DNA of 64,000 nt from positions 1,404,527-1,468,526 of the forward strand of contig NZ_KB900539.1 of the NCBI RefSeq assembly GCF_000378945.1, given 5' to 3'. The notes under the pieces were generated by a model. The model made no database searches. It was not told where the DNA came from and saw only the letters and a program-made list of their open reading frames with translations. Positions 26,380 through 35,047 of this stretch are shown here, piece by piece; position 1 is the stretch's first letter, and each line of letters opens with the position of its first letter. The stretch comes from Methyloversatilis universalis EHg5 (GTDB lineage Bacteria; Pseudomonadota; Gammaproteobacteria; Burkholderiales; Rhodocyclaceae). The translations under genes and the position numbers were made by a program.

Positions 26380-26432
26380 GGTCGTGGAGCGTCAGCGCAG
26401 GTGAGTGGGGCAGGGGAGCAGGGGCCGCGTCG

Positions 26433-27131
26433 TCATTCTTCGCCGTCCTCGTCGGCATGCGCCGCCTGCGCCTGTTCGAAGGCGTTGGCGGCGGGCAGGC
26501 GGTGGCCGGCTTCGGCCAGCACGTCGGCCAGCGTGCCGTGGATGACCCGGTCGGCCAGGATGCGGTAGTCGAGCAGCACGTCGAGCAGCGGGCCTTCCAG
26601 CACCTGACCGCCGCGCCGTTCGATGAAGCCGAGCCGCGCCAGCTTGCCGAGCGCGAAATTGAGCTTGGTCTTGCCGCCGAGACGGGCACCGAAGTCGGCC
26701 GCCAGCGACGCTTCCGACAGCGCGCCGGACACCGCCTCGCCGTGCTCGACCGGCGTTTCGGCGCCGAACATGTCGTTCTGGCCGTCGTCGTGCAGGCTGC
26801 GGCGGTTTACCTGGCGCTCGCGCTTGGGCAGCACGATGAGTGCCCAGATCACCATCAGCCAGGCCAGTTCGTCGCGGGTGAGGCCGACATTCGAGGCGGC
26901 GTATTCGCGGCCCTGACCGAACACCGGTTCGCGCATGTCTTCGGCCAGGCCGACCGCGATGTGGGCGGCATAGGGGTTGTCGAGCAGCTGCAGGCCGGCG
27001 GAGGCCAGCCGGTTGTCCAGCGCGTGGCGGAAGCTGTCATCGACCAGTGCGCGGCGGGCCAGCGCGTCGGCGCGCGGGATGGAGCGGTGTGCCAGCAGGC
27101 GGGCGGTGAGGGTGCGCAGTTCGGTTTCCAT
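26433..27131 (-). CDS. mksE: Condensin accessory subunit, MksE/KITE type
   Basis: A 232-residue protein predicted to be made of winged-helix domains that bind the kleisin. Readable segments include LTRDELAWLMVIWALIVLP and the winged-helix-like KLNFALGKLARLGFIERRGG followed by ILEGP-type strands (VLEGPLLDVLLDY). The tail is acidic. GGGAG precedes the ATG at 27131. Its assignment rests mainly on size, position between the kleisin and SMC genes, and helix-turn-helix character; JetB of Wadjet is similar. Confidence 0.65.
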   Translation of the reverse strand: METELRTLTARLLAHRSIPRADALARRALVDDSFRHALDNRLASAGLQLLDNPYAAHIAVGLAEDMREPVFGQGREYAASNVGLTRDELAWLMVIWALIVLPKRERQVNRRSLHDDGQNDMFGAETPVEHGEAVSGALSEASLAADFGARLGGKTKLNFALGKLARLGFIERRGGQVLEGPLLDVLLDYRILADRVIHGTLADVLAEAGHRLPAANAFEQAQAAHADEDGEE

Positions 27132-27147
27132 CGTCACTCCCGTCAAT

Positions 27148-28437
27148 TCAGATTGGATTCGCCGGCCGTGGCACGACTTCGCCCACCGTGATGGCGGCGA
27201 CGTTGTCGTCCTCGACCGGCTGCAGCTGTTCGCTGAAGCGCACGTCCACCGGCATGCGCAGGAAGTCGGCGATCGGGCCTTCGCCGGCTTCGCGCATGCC
27301 GTCGGCGTCGGCATCGCGCAGCAGGGCGAGCAGCGACATGCGGTAGGAGGCCTGGGCGAAACTGCCGCCGGGCACGATGTCGGCGAGCGCCGACGGGGCG
27401 GTCAGGCGGGCCATGCGCTGGCCGAACAGTTCGAGCAGGCGCAGGTCTTCCATCTGCGGCGCCGGCGCGATGGGCGCGTCGTCCGGTGCCGGCAGCACCG
27501 CGACAGCCGCCTCCGGCACCGGTTCGTTGGCGGCCGCCGGTTCGGCGCGGTCCAGCAGTTCGTGGCCGCCGGCCAGCAGCGTGAGGTCGGGGCAGGGCGT
27601 CAGCGTATCGGCGCACAGTCCGGCCAGCGCGGCGGCGTCCAGCCCGCGCAGCCAGCCGGCCACGTCGGATGACGAAATGCCCGAGCCGCCCAGCGTCACC
27701 CGCTGCGATTCGATCTTGTTCAGCGCGCGCTGGAAGGAGGCGTCCACCCGCGCCAGCCGCGACTGCGCCAGGCCGATGCGCTGGGCCAGGCTGGCGCGCT
27801 CGAACGGGATGTCCTCGTCGGCCAGCAGGTCGCGCAGCAGCGCGGTGCCGCGGTCCAGCCAGCGCGCGTTGGCGGCCAGCCGCCGGCGGGCGGACAGGAT
27901 GCGGAATTCGGAGCCAGACGCGATGGCGTCCTCGAAGTGCAGCGTGAGGTCGTTCAGCTTGCCGAGCAGCTGCTGCAGCGCGTCGCCGGTGTCGCGGTCC
28001 ACCGCCTGCAGGCCGGCCAGCTGGGCGGTCAGGAAGCCCAGTTCGGCGTCTTCCTCGCCCGACAGTTCGAGCAGCATCGTGAGCGCGGCACCGGCGTTGC
28101 GGCCGATGTCGGACAGCAGGTACTGGCCGTCCTCGAAGCGCAGCAGCGTGTGGTCGCGCAGCCGGCGCAGCACGGTTTCCAGCTTGACCGGATCGATGAA
28201 GGCGAAGCGTGCGCGCAGGCTGTCCGGCGACCAGCGCGGCATGTCGGCATTGCGGCCGATTTCGCCCAGCACCATCACGCGCATCAGCACTTCGGCCTCC
28301 GAGCCGTGGAACAGCGTGCTGAAGGCGCCCAGCAGCGGCCGGGCGCGCAGCAGGCGGTCCAGCTCGGGCACTTCATCAGCGTCGGTGCCGGCGGCCAGAA
28401 AATCGGCGAGGCCGGCGTGGGCGTTGTCGGTACTCAT
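27148..28437 (-). CDS. mksF: Kleisin-like condensin subunit, MksF type
   Basis: A 429-residue, mainly helical protein. The N-terminal winged-helix-like region (RWSPDSLRARFAFIDPVKLETVL, shortened here) is followed by a long helical middle (LGKLNDLTLHFEDAIASGS, RASLAQRIGLAQSRLARVD) and an Ala/Pro/Glu-rich linker at about 310-340. A C-terminal domain then ends FLRMPVDVRFSEQLQPVEDDN. This layout fits MksF/MukF/JetA. Its ATG overlaps the stop of the upstream membrane protein gene (ATGA), so the two are translationally coupled. Confidence 0.65.
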   Translation of the reverse strand: MSTDNAHAGLADFLAAGTDADEVPELDRLLRARPLLGAFSTLFHGSEAEVLMRVMVLGEIGRNADMPRWSPDSLRARFAFIDPVKLETVLRRLRDHTLLRFEDGQYLLSDIGRNAGAALTMLLELSGEEDAELGFLTAQLAGLQAVDRDTGDALQQLLGKLNDLTLHFEDAIASGSEFRILSARRRLAANARWLDRGTALLRDLLADEDIPFERASLAQRIGLAQSRLARVDASFQRALNKIESQRVTLGGSGISSSDVAGWLRGLDAAALAGLCADTLTPCPDLTLLAGGHELLDRAEPAAANEPVPEAAVAVLPAPDDAPIAPAPQMEDLRLLELFGQRMARLTAPSALADIVPGGSFAQASYRMSLLALLRDADADGMREAGEGPIADFLRMPVDVRFSEQLQPVEDDNVAAITVGEVVPRPANPI

Positions 28438-29711
28438 CTGTACAGCTCCAGCGCAGCGATGCGTGCGTCGATGTCGGCCAGCACCGCGCGGTAGCCCGGG
28501 GCGCCGACGCCGCCGAAGCGGCGGACGAACTCGGCTTCCGGCATGAATTCGGCCAGCCCGTCCAGCGGCGGCAGCAGCGCGTCCACCTTCAGACCGCCGG
28601 CCAGCAGTTTCGCCGGTTCGGCGTGGCCAGCCGCGATGCGTTCGCCCAGACGGGTGCCGGCGCGGTCGGCCAGCAGGTCGGTGAAGGAGAAGCCGCTGCC
28701 CGAACGGGCATCGCGCATTTCCTTGGACAGGCCGATCACCTGCGCCCATTGGCCGCCGGCCCAGGCGGCGATCAGTGCGGATCCCAGGTAGTGCTGCGCC
28801 ATGTCCTCGCGCCCGCGCAGTGTGAGCACGGTGCGCGGCGCGGCTGGCCAGTCCGCCGCTTCCGGCAGCAGGGTGGCCGGGCTGCGGCCGGTCACGTGCA
28901 GCGTGAGCACCAGCAGCGCGCTGCGCTGTTCGGTCAGCAGGTCACCGCCGCGGGCGGCGCGCTGGCTGGCCCGGGCGAACAGCGCCTGCAGCGGCGGCAG
29001 CAGGCTGTTGCCGCGCTCGCCGGGTGTGGTCAGTGACTGGCGCAGCGCCGCGTGGTAGTCGGCCAGCCGTTCCGGTTCGCCCGGCGGCAGCAGGGCGCGC
29101 AGGCCCTCACGCGCGGCGCCGCGGCCGGCGCGGTCGTCGATGGACAGCCCGGCGCTGCTCAGCTGCGCGCCGCGCAGCGCCTGCGCGATCAGCGCCGGGT
29201 CGCCGTGGTAGCCGATGCGTTCGAGCACGCCCGGCAGCAGCATGCCGGCCAGACGCCGGGCCAGCGCCGGCGGCAGCGGCAGGTCGCCGATGCGCAGCCG
29301 GTCGAGCACCGGACCGTCCTCATCCATGCCCAGCTGCAGTTCGGTGTTCAGCCACAGGCCGGCGGGCAGGGCGGTGCTGCTGCGCAGGGTGCCGAGCGCG
29401 CTGTCGCCGCGGCCGGTCAGCGCCAGTTCGGCGCGGGTGGCAGGCAGCCGGCGCGCGGCCATCTGCAGCAGCACGCGCAGTTCTTCCGCCGACAGGGTGA
29501 TGCGGCCCCGCTGGGTGCGTGCCTTGCGCGGGTCCAGCTCGCCGACCCGGCGCATCGCCGCATCGACCGACGCGGCGGACAGCGCCGGCGGCGCTTCCGC
29601 GATCGACGGCGCGCGATCCAGCCCTCGCCACAGCAGCAGGGCGAGTGCGACCGCACACCCGATGACGCCCAGTGCGACGCCGGACAGCACGGCGCGCAGC
29701 AGGAAACGCAC
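28434..29711 (-). CDS. Membrane-anchored protein of the Mks condensin operon, function unknown
   Basis: A 425-residue protein with one N-terminal membrane helix (about 5-29) and a large domain most likely in the periplasm. The best-conserved-looking stretch is 307-360: a His in HYLGSALIAAWAGGQ, then IGLSKEMRDARSGSGFSF and TDLLADRAGTRLGE. The KE-x2-D ... GFS-x2-DL-x-AD-x2-G pattern recalls DUF2279/YfiM-like proteins, which is my inference. GTG start at 29711, two bases after the prfB stop and overlapping mksF. It is not the Toprim nuclease (MksG/JetD) usual in related loci. Confidence 0.6.
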   Translation of the reverse strand: MRFLLRAVLSGVALGVIGCAVALALLLWRGLDRAPSIAEAPPALSAASVDAAMRRVGELDPRKARTQRGRITLSAEELRVLLQMAARRLPATRAELALTGRGDSALGTLRSSTALPAGLWLNTELQLGMDEDGPVLDRLRIGDLPLPPALARRLAGMLLPGVLERIGYHGDPALIAQALRGAQLSSAGLSIDDRAGRGAAREGLRALLPPGEPERLADYHAALRQSLTTPGERGNSLLPPLQALFARASQRAARGGDLLTEQRSALLVLTLHVTGRSPATLLPEAADWPAAPRTVLTLRGREDMAQHYLGSALIAAWAGGQWAQVIGLSKEMRDARSGSGFSFTDLLADRAGTRLGERIAAGHAEPAKLLAGGLKVDALLPPLDGLAEFMPEAEFVRRFGGVGAPGYRAVLADIDARIAALELYR

Positions 29712-29713
29712 CG

Positions 29714-30818
29714 TCAGACGCCCTGTTTCAGGCTGGCCTGGATGAAGCCGTCGAGATCGCCGTCAAGCACGGCCTGCGTATTGCCCACTTCGTGGTTGGT
29801 GCGCAGATCCTTGATCCGGCTCTGGTCGAGCACGTAGGAGCGGATCTGGTGACCCCAGCCGATGTCGCTCTTGGTGTCTTCCAGCGCCTGCTGGGCGGCC
29901 TGACGCTTGCGCAGTTCGGCTTCGTACAGCCGCGACTTCAGCATGGCCATCGCCTCGGCGCGGTTCTTGTGCTGCGAGCGGTCGTTCTGGCACTGCACGA
30001 CGATGCCGGTCGGCACGTGCGTGATGCGGATCGCCGAGTCGGTCTTGTTGATGTGCTGACCGCCGGCGCCCGAGGCGCGGAAGGTGTCGACCCGCAGGTC
30101 GGCCGGGTTGATGTCGACCTCGATCGAGTCGTCGACTTCCGGATACACGAACACGCTGGAAAAGCTGGTGTGGCGGCGCGCACCGGAATCGAACGGGCTC
30201 TTGCGCACCAGCCGGTGGATGCCGGTTTCGGTGCGCAGCGTGCCGTAGGCGTACTCGGCGCTCACCTTGAGCGTGGCGCTCTTGATGCCAGCCACTTCGC
30301 CTTCCGACTCTTCCATCACCTCGACGCCGAAACCCTTGCGCTCGCAGTACTTCACGTACATGCGCAGCAGCATCGAGGCCCAATCCTGCGCTTCGGTGCC
30401 GCCGGCGCCGGCCTGGATTTCCAGGAAGCAGTTGCTCGGGTCCTGCGGGTTGTTGAACATGCGGCGGAATTCGAGGCCGGCGACGTCGGCTTCGATCTTT
30501 TCCTTGTCCGCCTCGATGGCGACCACGGTGTCCTCGTCCGCTTCTTCGCGGGCGAGATCGAACAGGTCACGGGTATCCGCCAGCCGGGCGTCGATCGACT
30601 CCAGCGTGCGCACCACCGCTTCCAGGCCGTGCTTTTCCTTGCCCAGTTCCTGCGCGCGCGCGGTGTCGTTCCAGACCGTCGGGTCTTCCAGCGCGCGTTC
30701 TACCTCTTCGAGCCGCGATGCCTTGGCATCGTAGTCAAAGATACCTCCGCAGTTCGCCGGCCCGCGACTGCAGGTCGGTCAGGTGATTGGCGATGGCGTT
30801 GAGGCGTTCTGCTTCCAT
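29714..30818 (-). CDS. prfB: Peptide chain release factor 2 (programmed +1 frameshift)
   Basis: Terminates translation at UGA and UAA. Reading starts at the ATG at 30818, runs 27 codons to an in-frame TGA (30735-30737), then shifts +1 to give about 367 residues in all. The GGQ motif that reaches the peptidyl-transferase centre is in [16 protein letters not shown]. The SPF anticodon tripeptide for UGA recognition is present in [12 protein letters not shown]. It is followed after two bases by the membrane protein of the Mks set, so it likely heads that transcript; lysS, its common neighbour elsewhere, is not here. Confidence 0.96.
30734..30750 (-). other. prfB: prfB +1 programmed frameshift site
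   Basis: On the minus strand the sequence is GCGGAGGTATCTTTGAC. An internal Shine-Dalgarno-like GGAGG lies just before the slippery CTT, followed by the in-frame TGA and C. This is the classic autoregulatory site: low RF2 slows termination at the TGA and favours the +1 slip. Confidence 0.95.
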
Positions 30819-31058
30819 GATGGGTACCGGCCGAATTGCGTAAAACCCGGCATTCTACCGCCGCAGGCGGCCGGGATGTTTTCCCTTGTTCCGACCGCCG
30901 GCCTGCCGCACCGTTCCGGGACGCCTTCCCGGTGGCCGCGCGGGCCGGTTTCCGGAGCTGATTCGCGGAAATCCTGAACCGGATGGCCCGGACCGCTCTC
31001 TATACTGCGCGACGCTGCCGGTCCGGCACTCGACAAGAAACGACGGAGGAATTCCCCA

Positions 31059-32150
31059 ATGCAACTGAAGTCCGCATGCCGCGGCCTCATTTCGGCCGCC
31101 CTGTTTTCGATGATGGCCACTGCCGGTCTGGTGCAGGCGGCCGGTACCGCCTATGTGAGCAACCAGGAGGGCGGCATTTCCGTCATCGATCTGGCGAAGA
31201 TGGAAGTGACCGGTGAATTCGAGGTCGGCGGCAAGGTGCCGCGTGGCCTGGGTGTGACCGAAGATGGCAAGACCCTGGTGGTGGCGGTGCGTGAATCCGG
31301 TGACATCGCGCTGATCGACATCGCCAGCGGCAAGGTGAACAAGCGCATCAAGATCGGCAAGAACCCGGAATTCGTCCGGGTGCGTGGCCACATGGCTTTC
31401 GTGTCCTTCGAACCGACGTCCAAGCTGGGCCCGCCGCCCAAGGGCGACAAGAAGGAGGAGAAGAAGGACGGTGGCAAGGAGGGCGGCCACGATGACGACG
31501 ATGACGACAAGGAGCCGGCCAAGGTTGCGGTGGTCGATCTGCAGAAGGGCAAGGTACTGCGCAACATCGTCGGCGGTCCGGAAACCGAGGGCATCGAATT
31601 CACCGCCGACGGCAAGCGTCTGGTGGTGACCAACGAAGCCGACAATACGCTCACGCTGCATGACATCAGGACCGGCAAGCTGCTGAAGAAGGTCAATGTC
31701 GAGAAGTACGGTGCGCGTCCGCGCGGCATCAAGCTGTCGCCGGATGGCAAGACCTTTGTCGCCACGCTGGAATTCGGCAACAACTTCCTGGTGCTGGATG
31801 ACAAGCTCACCCCGGTGAAGACCGTGGCCACCGGTCAGACGCCCTACGGCGTGGCCTTTGACCGCAAGGGTGAGCGCCTGTACGTCGCCACCGCGCGGGC
31901 CAAGGCGCTGGAGGTGTTCGACGCGAAAACCTTCGACAAGATTAAGGATGTGGCGCTGGACGCCGAGCGCTGCTGGCACTTCACCTTCACCCCGGACGAG
32001 GCGCAGATCCTGGTCGCTTGCGGTCGCTCGGATGCGGTGGTGGTGGTAGACACCCAGAAGCTGGAGGCGACCGGCCGCATTGCCGACAAGAAGCTGCCTT
32101 GGGGCATCGTCACCTGGCCGCGTGCGATGGGCAGCCTGGACGCGAACTGA
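31059..32150 (+). CDS. Periplasmic YVTN-type beta-propeller protein
   Basis: A 363-residue secreted protein with a signal peptide to about residue 28 (LVQAAG) and repeated propeller blades such as GGISVIDLAKMEVTG, GDIALIDIASGKVNK and NTLTLHDIRTGKLLK. Such YVTN/YncE-like propellers often accompany PQQ-dependent alcohol oxidation, but there is no adjacent dehydrogenase here. A Lys/Gly/Asp-rich insertion at about 126-150 (KKEEKKDGGKEGGHDDDDDD) interrupts the second or third blade. GGAGG precedes the ATG. A terminator follows directly. Confidence 0.85.
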   Translation: MQLKSACRGLISAALFSMMATAGLVQAAGTAYVSNQEGGISVIDLAKMEVTGEFEVGGKVPRGLGVTEDGKTLVVAVRESGDIALIDIASGKVNKRIKIGKNPEFVRVRGHMAFVSFEPTSKLGPPPKGDKKEEKKDGGKEGGHDDDDDDKEPAKVAVVDLQKGKVLRNIVGGPETEGIEFTADGKRLVVTNEADNTLTLHDIRTGKLLKKVNVEKYGARPRGIKLSPDGKTFVATLEFGNNFLVLDDKLTPVKTVATGQTPYGVAFDRKGERLYVATARAKALEVFDAKTFDKIKDVALDAERCWHFTFTPDEAQILVACGRSDAVVVVDTQKLEATGRIADKKLPWGIVTWPRAMGSLDAN

Positions 32151-32186
32151 CGCGGTGCCCGTCCGGTCAGGCCGGACCTGTCTCAA

Positions 32187-32211
32187 GCCCGCCACACGGC
32201 GGGCTTTTTTT
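32187..32211 (+). terminator. Intrinsic terminator after the beta-propeller gene
   Basis: A perfect 7-bp GC stem (GCCCGCC/GGCGGGC) with loop ACAC is followed by seven T, 36 bases after the stop codon. Confidence 0.9.
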
Positions 32212-32293
32212 CGTCCGGCAATGCGCGTTGTCCCGATACTGAAACACGGCCGGCGCAGACTGGCCCGTCAAATCTTGATGTCATGAGGCGGGC

Positions 32294-33232
32294 GTGGACG
32301 AGCGCAGCATACGGCTGCCGGATGGGCGAAAACTGGCGTGGGCCGAGTACGGGGATCCGTTCGGCTACCCGGTCATCCTGTGCCACGGCGTGCCCGGATC
32401 GCGCCGCCAGGTGCCGCCTTTCGACGCGCTGACCAGCGAGCGCCACGCGCGGCTCATCGTGCCCGACCGCGCCGGCTACGGCCTGTCCGACTCAGCTCCC
32501 GGCTGGACCCTGACCGACTGGCAGTCCGATATGGCCGTGCTGGTCGAGCACCTGAAGCTCGGCGATTTCGCGGTTGGCGGTGTGTCAGGCGGCGCGCCCT
32601 TTGCCTGTGCACTGGTCGAGCGTTTCGGGGATCAGGTGTCACGGCTGGTACTGGTGAGCGGTGTGGCGCCCGGCTACGGCCTGCATGTGGGCATGCCGCT
32701 GCCGCACCGGATGGAAGCACGGCTGGTGTGGCTGGCGGTGCACATGCCGCGGCTCGCCCGTCTGGTGTTCGAGCCGCTGGCCCTGGTGGCCGCGCTGTGG
32801 CCGCGGACCTGGCTGGCCATCGTGCGTCATCTGGTCGGCGAATCCGACCGTGCCGAACTGGCGCGCCGCGACATCCACGACATGTTCTTCGACGACCTGC
32901 CGCGCGCCACCCGGCAGGGCGCGGCCGCCATCGTGCGCGATCTGGCGATTGCGGCGTCGGACTGGTCCCTGTCGCTGAACACCTACGGCGGTGCGGTGGA
33001 GATCGTGCAGGGCTGCGACGACCGCATCGTGCCGGCCGACTGTGCCAGCCGGCTGGCTTTCCTGTTTCCGCAGGCCAGCGTGCGGTTGCTGGCGGGCGAG
33101 GGACATTTCTTCGTGTTCAGCCGCTGGAGCGAAATACTGGCGGCGCTGATGGCCCGGCGCTGGCGGCACGAACAGGGCTGCACCGCAGGGCTGAGCGGCG
33201 GGTCCGAGCGACAGACGCCGGTTGTGCCGTAG
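32294..33232 (+). CDS. Alpha/beta hydrolase
   Basis: A 312-residue alpha/beta hydrolase with an HGVPGSR oxyanion loop, nucleophile Ser in GGVSGGAPF, Asp in QGCDDRIVP and His in GEGHFFVF. A helical cap region sits at about 125-225. No signal peptide is seen. GTG start at 32294. The substrate cannot be inferred; the family covers esterases, epoxide hydrolases and haloalkane-type enzymes. The gene stands alone between a terminator and the PEP-CTERM gene. Confidence 0.85.
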   Translation: MDERSIRLPDGRKLAWAEYGDPFGYPVILCHGVPGSRRQVPPFDALTSERHARLIVPDRAGYGLSDSAPGWTLTDWQSDMAVLVEHLKLGDFAVGGVSGGAPFACALVERFGDQVSRLVLVSGVAPGYGLHVGMPLPHRMEARLVWLAVHMPRLARLVFEPLALVAALWPRTWLAIVRHLVGESDRAELARRDIHDMFFDDLPRATRQGAAAIVRDLAIAASDWSLSLNTYGGAVEIVQGCDDRIVPADCASRLAFLFPQASVRLLAGEGHFFVFSRWSEILAALMARRWRHEQGCTAGLSGGSERQTPVVP

Positions 33233-33329
33233 TCCGAACAGACCACGAAAACGCGTTCAGGGCTTCAAGAGCCGGTCACCAACGCGCCGTATCGTGTGCT
33301 TCATCCCACTCTCATTCCGGAGATTCACG

Positions 33330-34094
33330 ATGATCCGCACCTCGATGCTGTTGGCCGCCCTGCTGGCCGCCGGTTCCGCCCAGGCCGCACTGCAGACTGG
33401 CGATATCGCCTTCACCTCGTTCAACGCCGACGAAGACGGCCTGTCTTTCGTGGCGCTGGCGGATATCGCCGCCAACACCACCATCTATTTCACTGACAAC
33501 GAGTGGACCGGTGCCGCCTTCAATAGCGGCGAGAGCTATAACCAGTGGAACTCCGGTGCTTCCGCTGTCTCCGCAGGTACCGTCGTGCGTCTTCTGGCCT
33601 ACGACAAGACCACGCTGTCGGCGTCGGCCGGCACGCTGAGCCGCACTTCGGTGGCCGGCAATACCAACTGGGGTATTTCCAACTCGGGCGAAACCCTCTA
33701 CGCCTATCTGGGCGGCAGCGCCACCACGCCTGCCACCTTCCTGGCCGCCATCACCAACGGTACCTTCGTCGCCGACGGTTCGCTCACCGGCACCGGCCTG
33801 ACCGAGGGCACTTCGAACGCCATCCGTCTGACTGCCAAAGCGGGTGCCTCGTCGGAACCCGATTTCGCCCAGTACACCGGCACACGCACTTTCAGCAGCG
33901 TGGCCGCGGCGAAGGCGGCCCTGGGTGATCTGAACAACTGGACCATCGATACGGTGAACAACAGCGCCTCGGCTGCACTGGTGCCGAACACTACCGCTTT
34001 CCAGATCGCGGTCGTGCCTGAGCCGGAAAGCTACACGCTGATGCTCGCCGGCCTCGGCATGCTGGGCGCCATCGCCCGTCGCCGCCTGGGCTGA
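33330..34094 (+). CDS. PEP-CTERM sorting-domain protein
   Basis: A 254-residue secreted protein. The signal peptide MIRTSMLLAALLAAGSAQA is followed by a Ser/Thr/Asn/Gly-rich beta-structured body (LQTGDIAFTSFNADEDG onward, lamin-tail-like in style). The C-terminus VPEPESYTLMLAGLGMLGAI plus ARRR is a PEP-CTERM exosortase signal. CGGAGA precedes the ATG. It is low in charged residues compared with its neighbours, as usual for these proteins. The EpsA-type regulator gene follows. Confidence 0.9.
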   Translation: MIRTSMLLAALLAAGSAQAALQTGDIAFTSFNADEDGLSFVALADIAANTTIYFTDNEWTGAAFNSGESYNQWNSGASAVSAGTVVRLLAYDKTTLSASAGTLSRTSVAGNTNWGISNSGETLYAYLGGSATTPATFLAAITNGTFVADGSLTGTGLTEGTSNAIRLTAKAGASSEPDFAQYTGTRTFSSVAAAKAALGDLNNWTIDTVNNSASAALVPNTTAFQIAVVPEPESYTLMLAGLGMLGAIARRRLG

Positions 34095-34258
34095 TCGGCC
34101 GCCGGGTTTCACCCGGCTGCAACAATCGGCTGCAACAATCGCTTGCAAATCAGCGGCCCGCACGTCCTGCGTGCGGGCCGCTGCGTTCGAGTGCCCTGCC
34201 TGTTGCACCGCTTTCCACACGAACAAGGACGGCCTTGAGGCCGCCGCGCGAACCGCCC

Positions 34259-35047
34259 ATGACCGACCCGCTCGCGAAGGATCAGATCGACGTGCAGCTG
34301 CTGCTGTTTACGATCGAAACATCCATCCGGGTGGTGAAGCGCTTCCAGTTCTTCCTGTGGACCCAGGGCTCGCTGCAGACCTTCCTGCCGCATGACACGC
34401 TGCTGTGCGCCTGCGGCGACTTCGAGCGTGGTGAATACACCGCTTCGGTGTTTTCTCGTTCGGTGCTGTCGCCGGAGTACGAGGCGCGCCTGACTGACCC
34501 GGCAGGCGGCCTGATCGCGCGACTGGTGGCCGACTGGCAGGCCGGCGGTCGCGAACCGCTGGTGCTGGGCGGTGCCCGTGGCCGGGCGCTGGCCCAGCTG
34601 CCGAGGGTGGCCGGCGTGGATCACGCGCTGGCGCACGGATGCCGCGAAGCACGCGGCGACCAGTCCACTTTCTTCGCGCTGCTGGGCATGCCGGATGCGC
34701 CGACCGACCTCGACGCGCGCCGCGTCGAACTGCTGATGCCGAATCTGCACCTGGCGCTTCTGCGCATTACCGAACACGAGCGGCGCGAAGGCAGCGAGCG
34801 CGTGGTGGGGCGCAGCGCGTCGCCGGTCACGCTGAGCGCGCGTGAGCTGCAGGTGCTGGACTGGGTGCGCGAAGGCAAGACCAATCATGAGATCGGGCAG
34901 ATCCTGAATATCAGCCCGCTCACCGTGAAAAACCATATCCAGAAAATCCTGCGCAAGCTCGACGTGACCAACCGTGCCCAGGCGGTGGCCCGGCTCGCGG
35001 CGCTGCGCGCGCATGAAGTCGGCCGCGAGGCCTTCGGAGACGTCTGA
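34259..35047 (+). CDS. epsA: LuxR-family regulator, XrtB/PEP-CTERM-associated EpsA type
   Basis: A transcription factor of about 262 residues. The N-terminal domain (LLLFTIETSIRVVKRFQFF...LWTQGSLQTFLPHD) matches what I know of the EpsA family linked to exopolysaccharide and exosortase loci in methylotrophs and other betaproteobacteria. The C-terminus is a LuxR-type helix-turn-helix (LSARELQVLDWVREGKTNHE and LNISPLTVKNHIQKILRKL). The start is uncertain: ATG at 34259 or TTG at 34235, which has AAGGA upstream. The following ankyrin gene overlaps its stop (TGATG). Confidence 0.8.
   Translation: MTDPLAKDQIDVQLLLFTIETSIRVVKRFQFFLWTQGSLQTFLPHDTLLCACGDFERGEYTASVFSRSVLSPEYEARLTDPAGGLIARLVADWQAGGREPLVLGGARGRALAQLPRVAGVDHALAHGCREARGDQSTFFALLGMPDAPTDLDARRVELLMPNLHLALLRITEHERREGSERVVGRSASPVTLSARELQVLDWVREGKTNHEIGQILNISPLTVKNHIQKILRKLDVTNRAQAVARLAALRAHEVGREAFGDV

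Noticed and set aside
23590-29711. Complete Wadjet (JetABCD) plasmid-defence system.
   Set aside because: The SMC set is MksFEB-like in size and order and no Toprim nuclease (JetD) is present; a defence role is not supported by sequence alone.
30735-30737. In-frame TGA early in prfB, suggesting a broken gene.
   Set aside because: It is the programmed +1 frameshift site with the CTT-TGA-C context and internal GGAGG.
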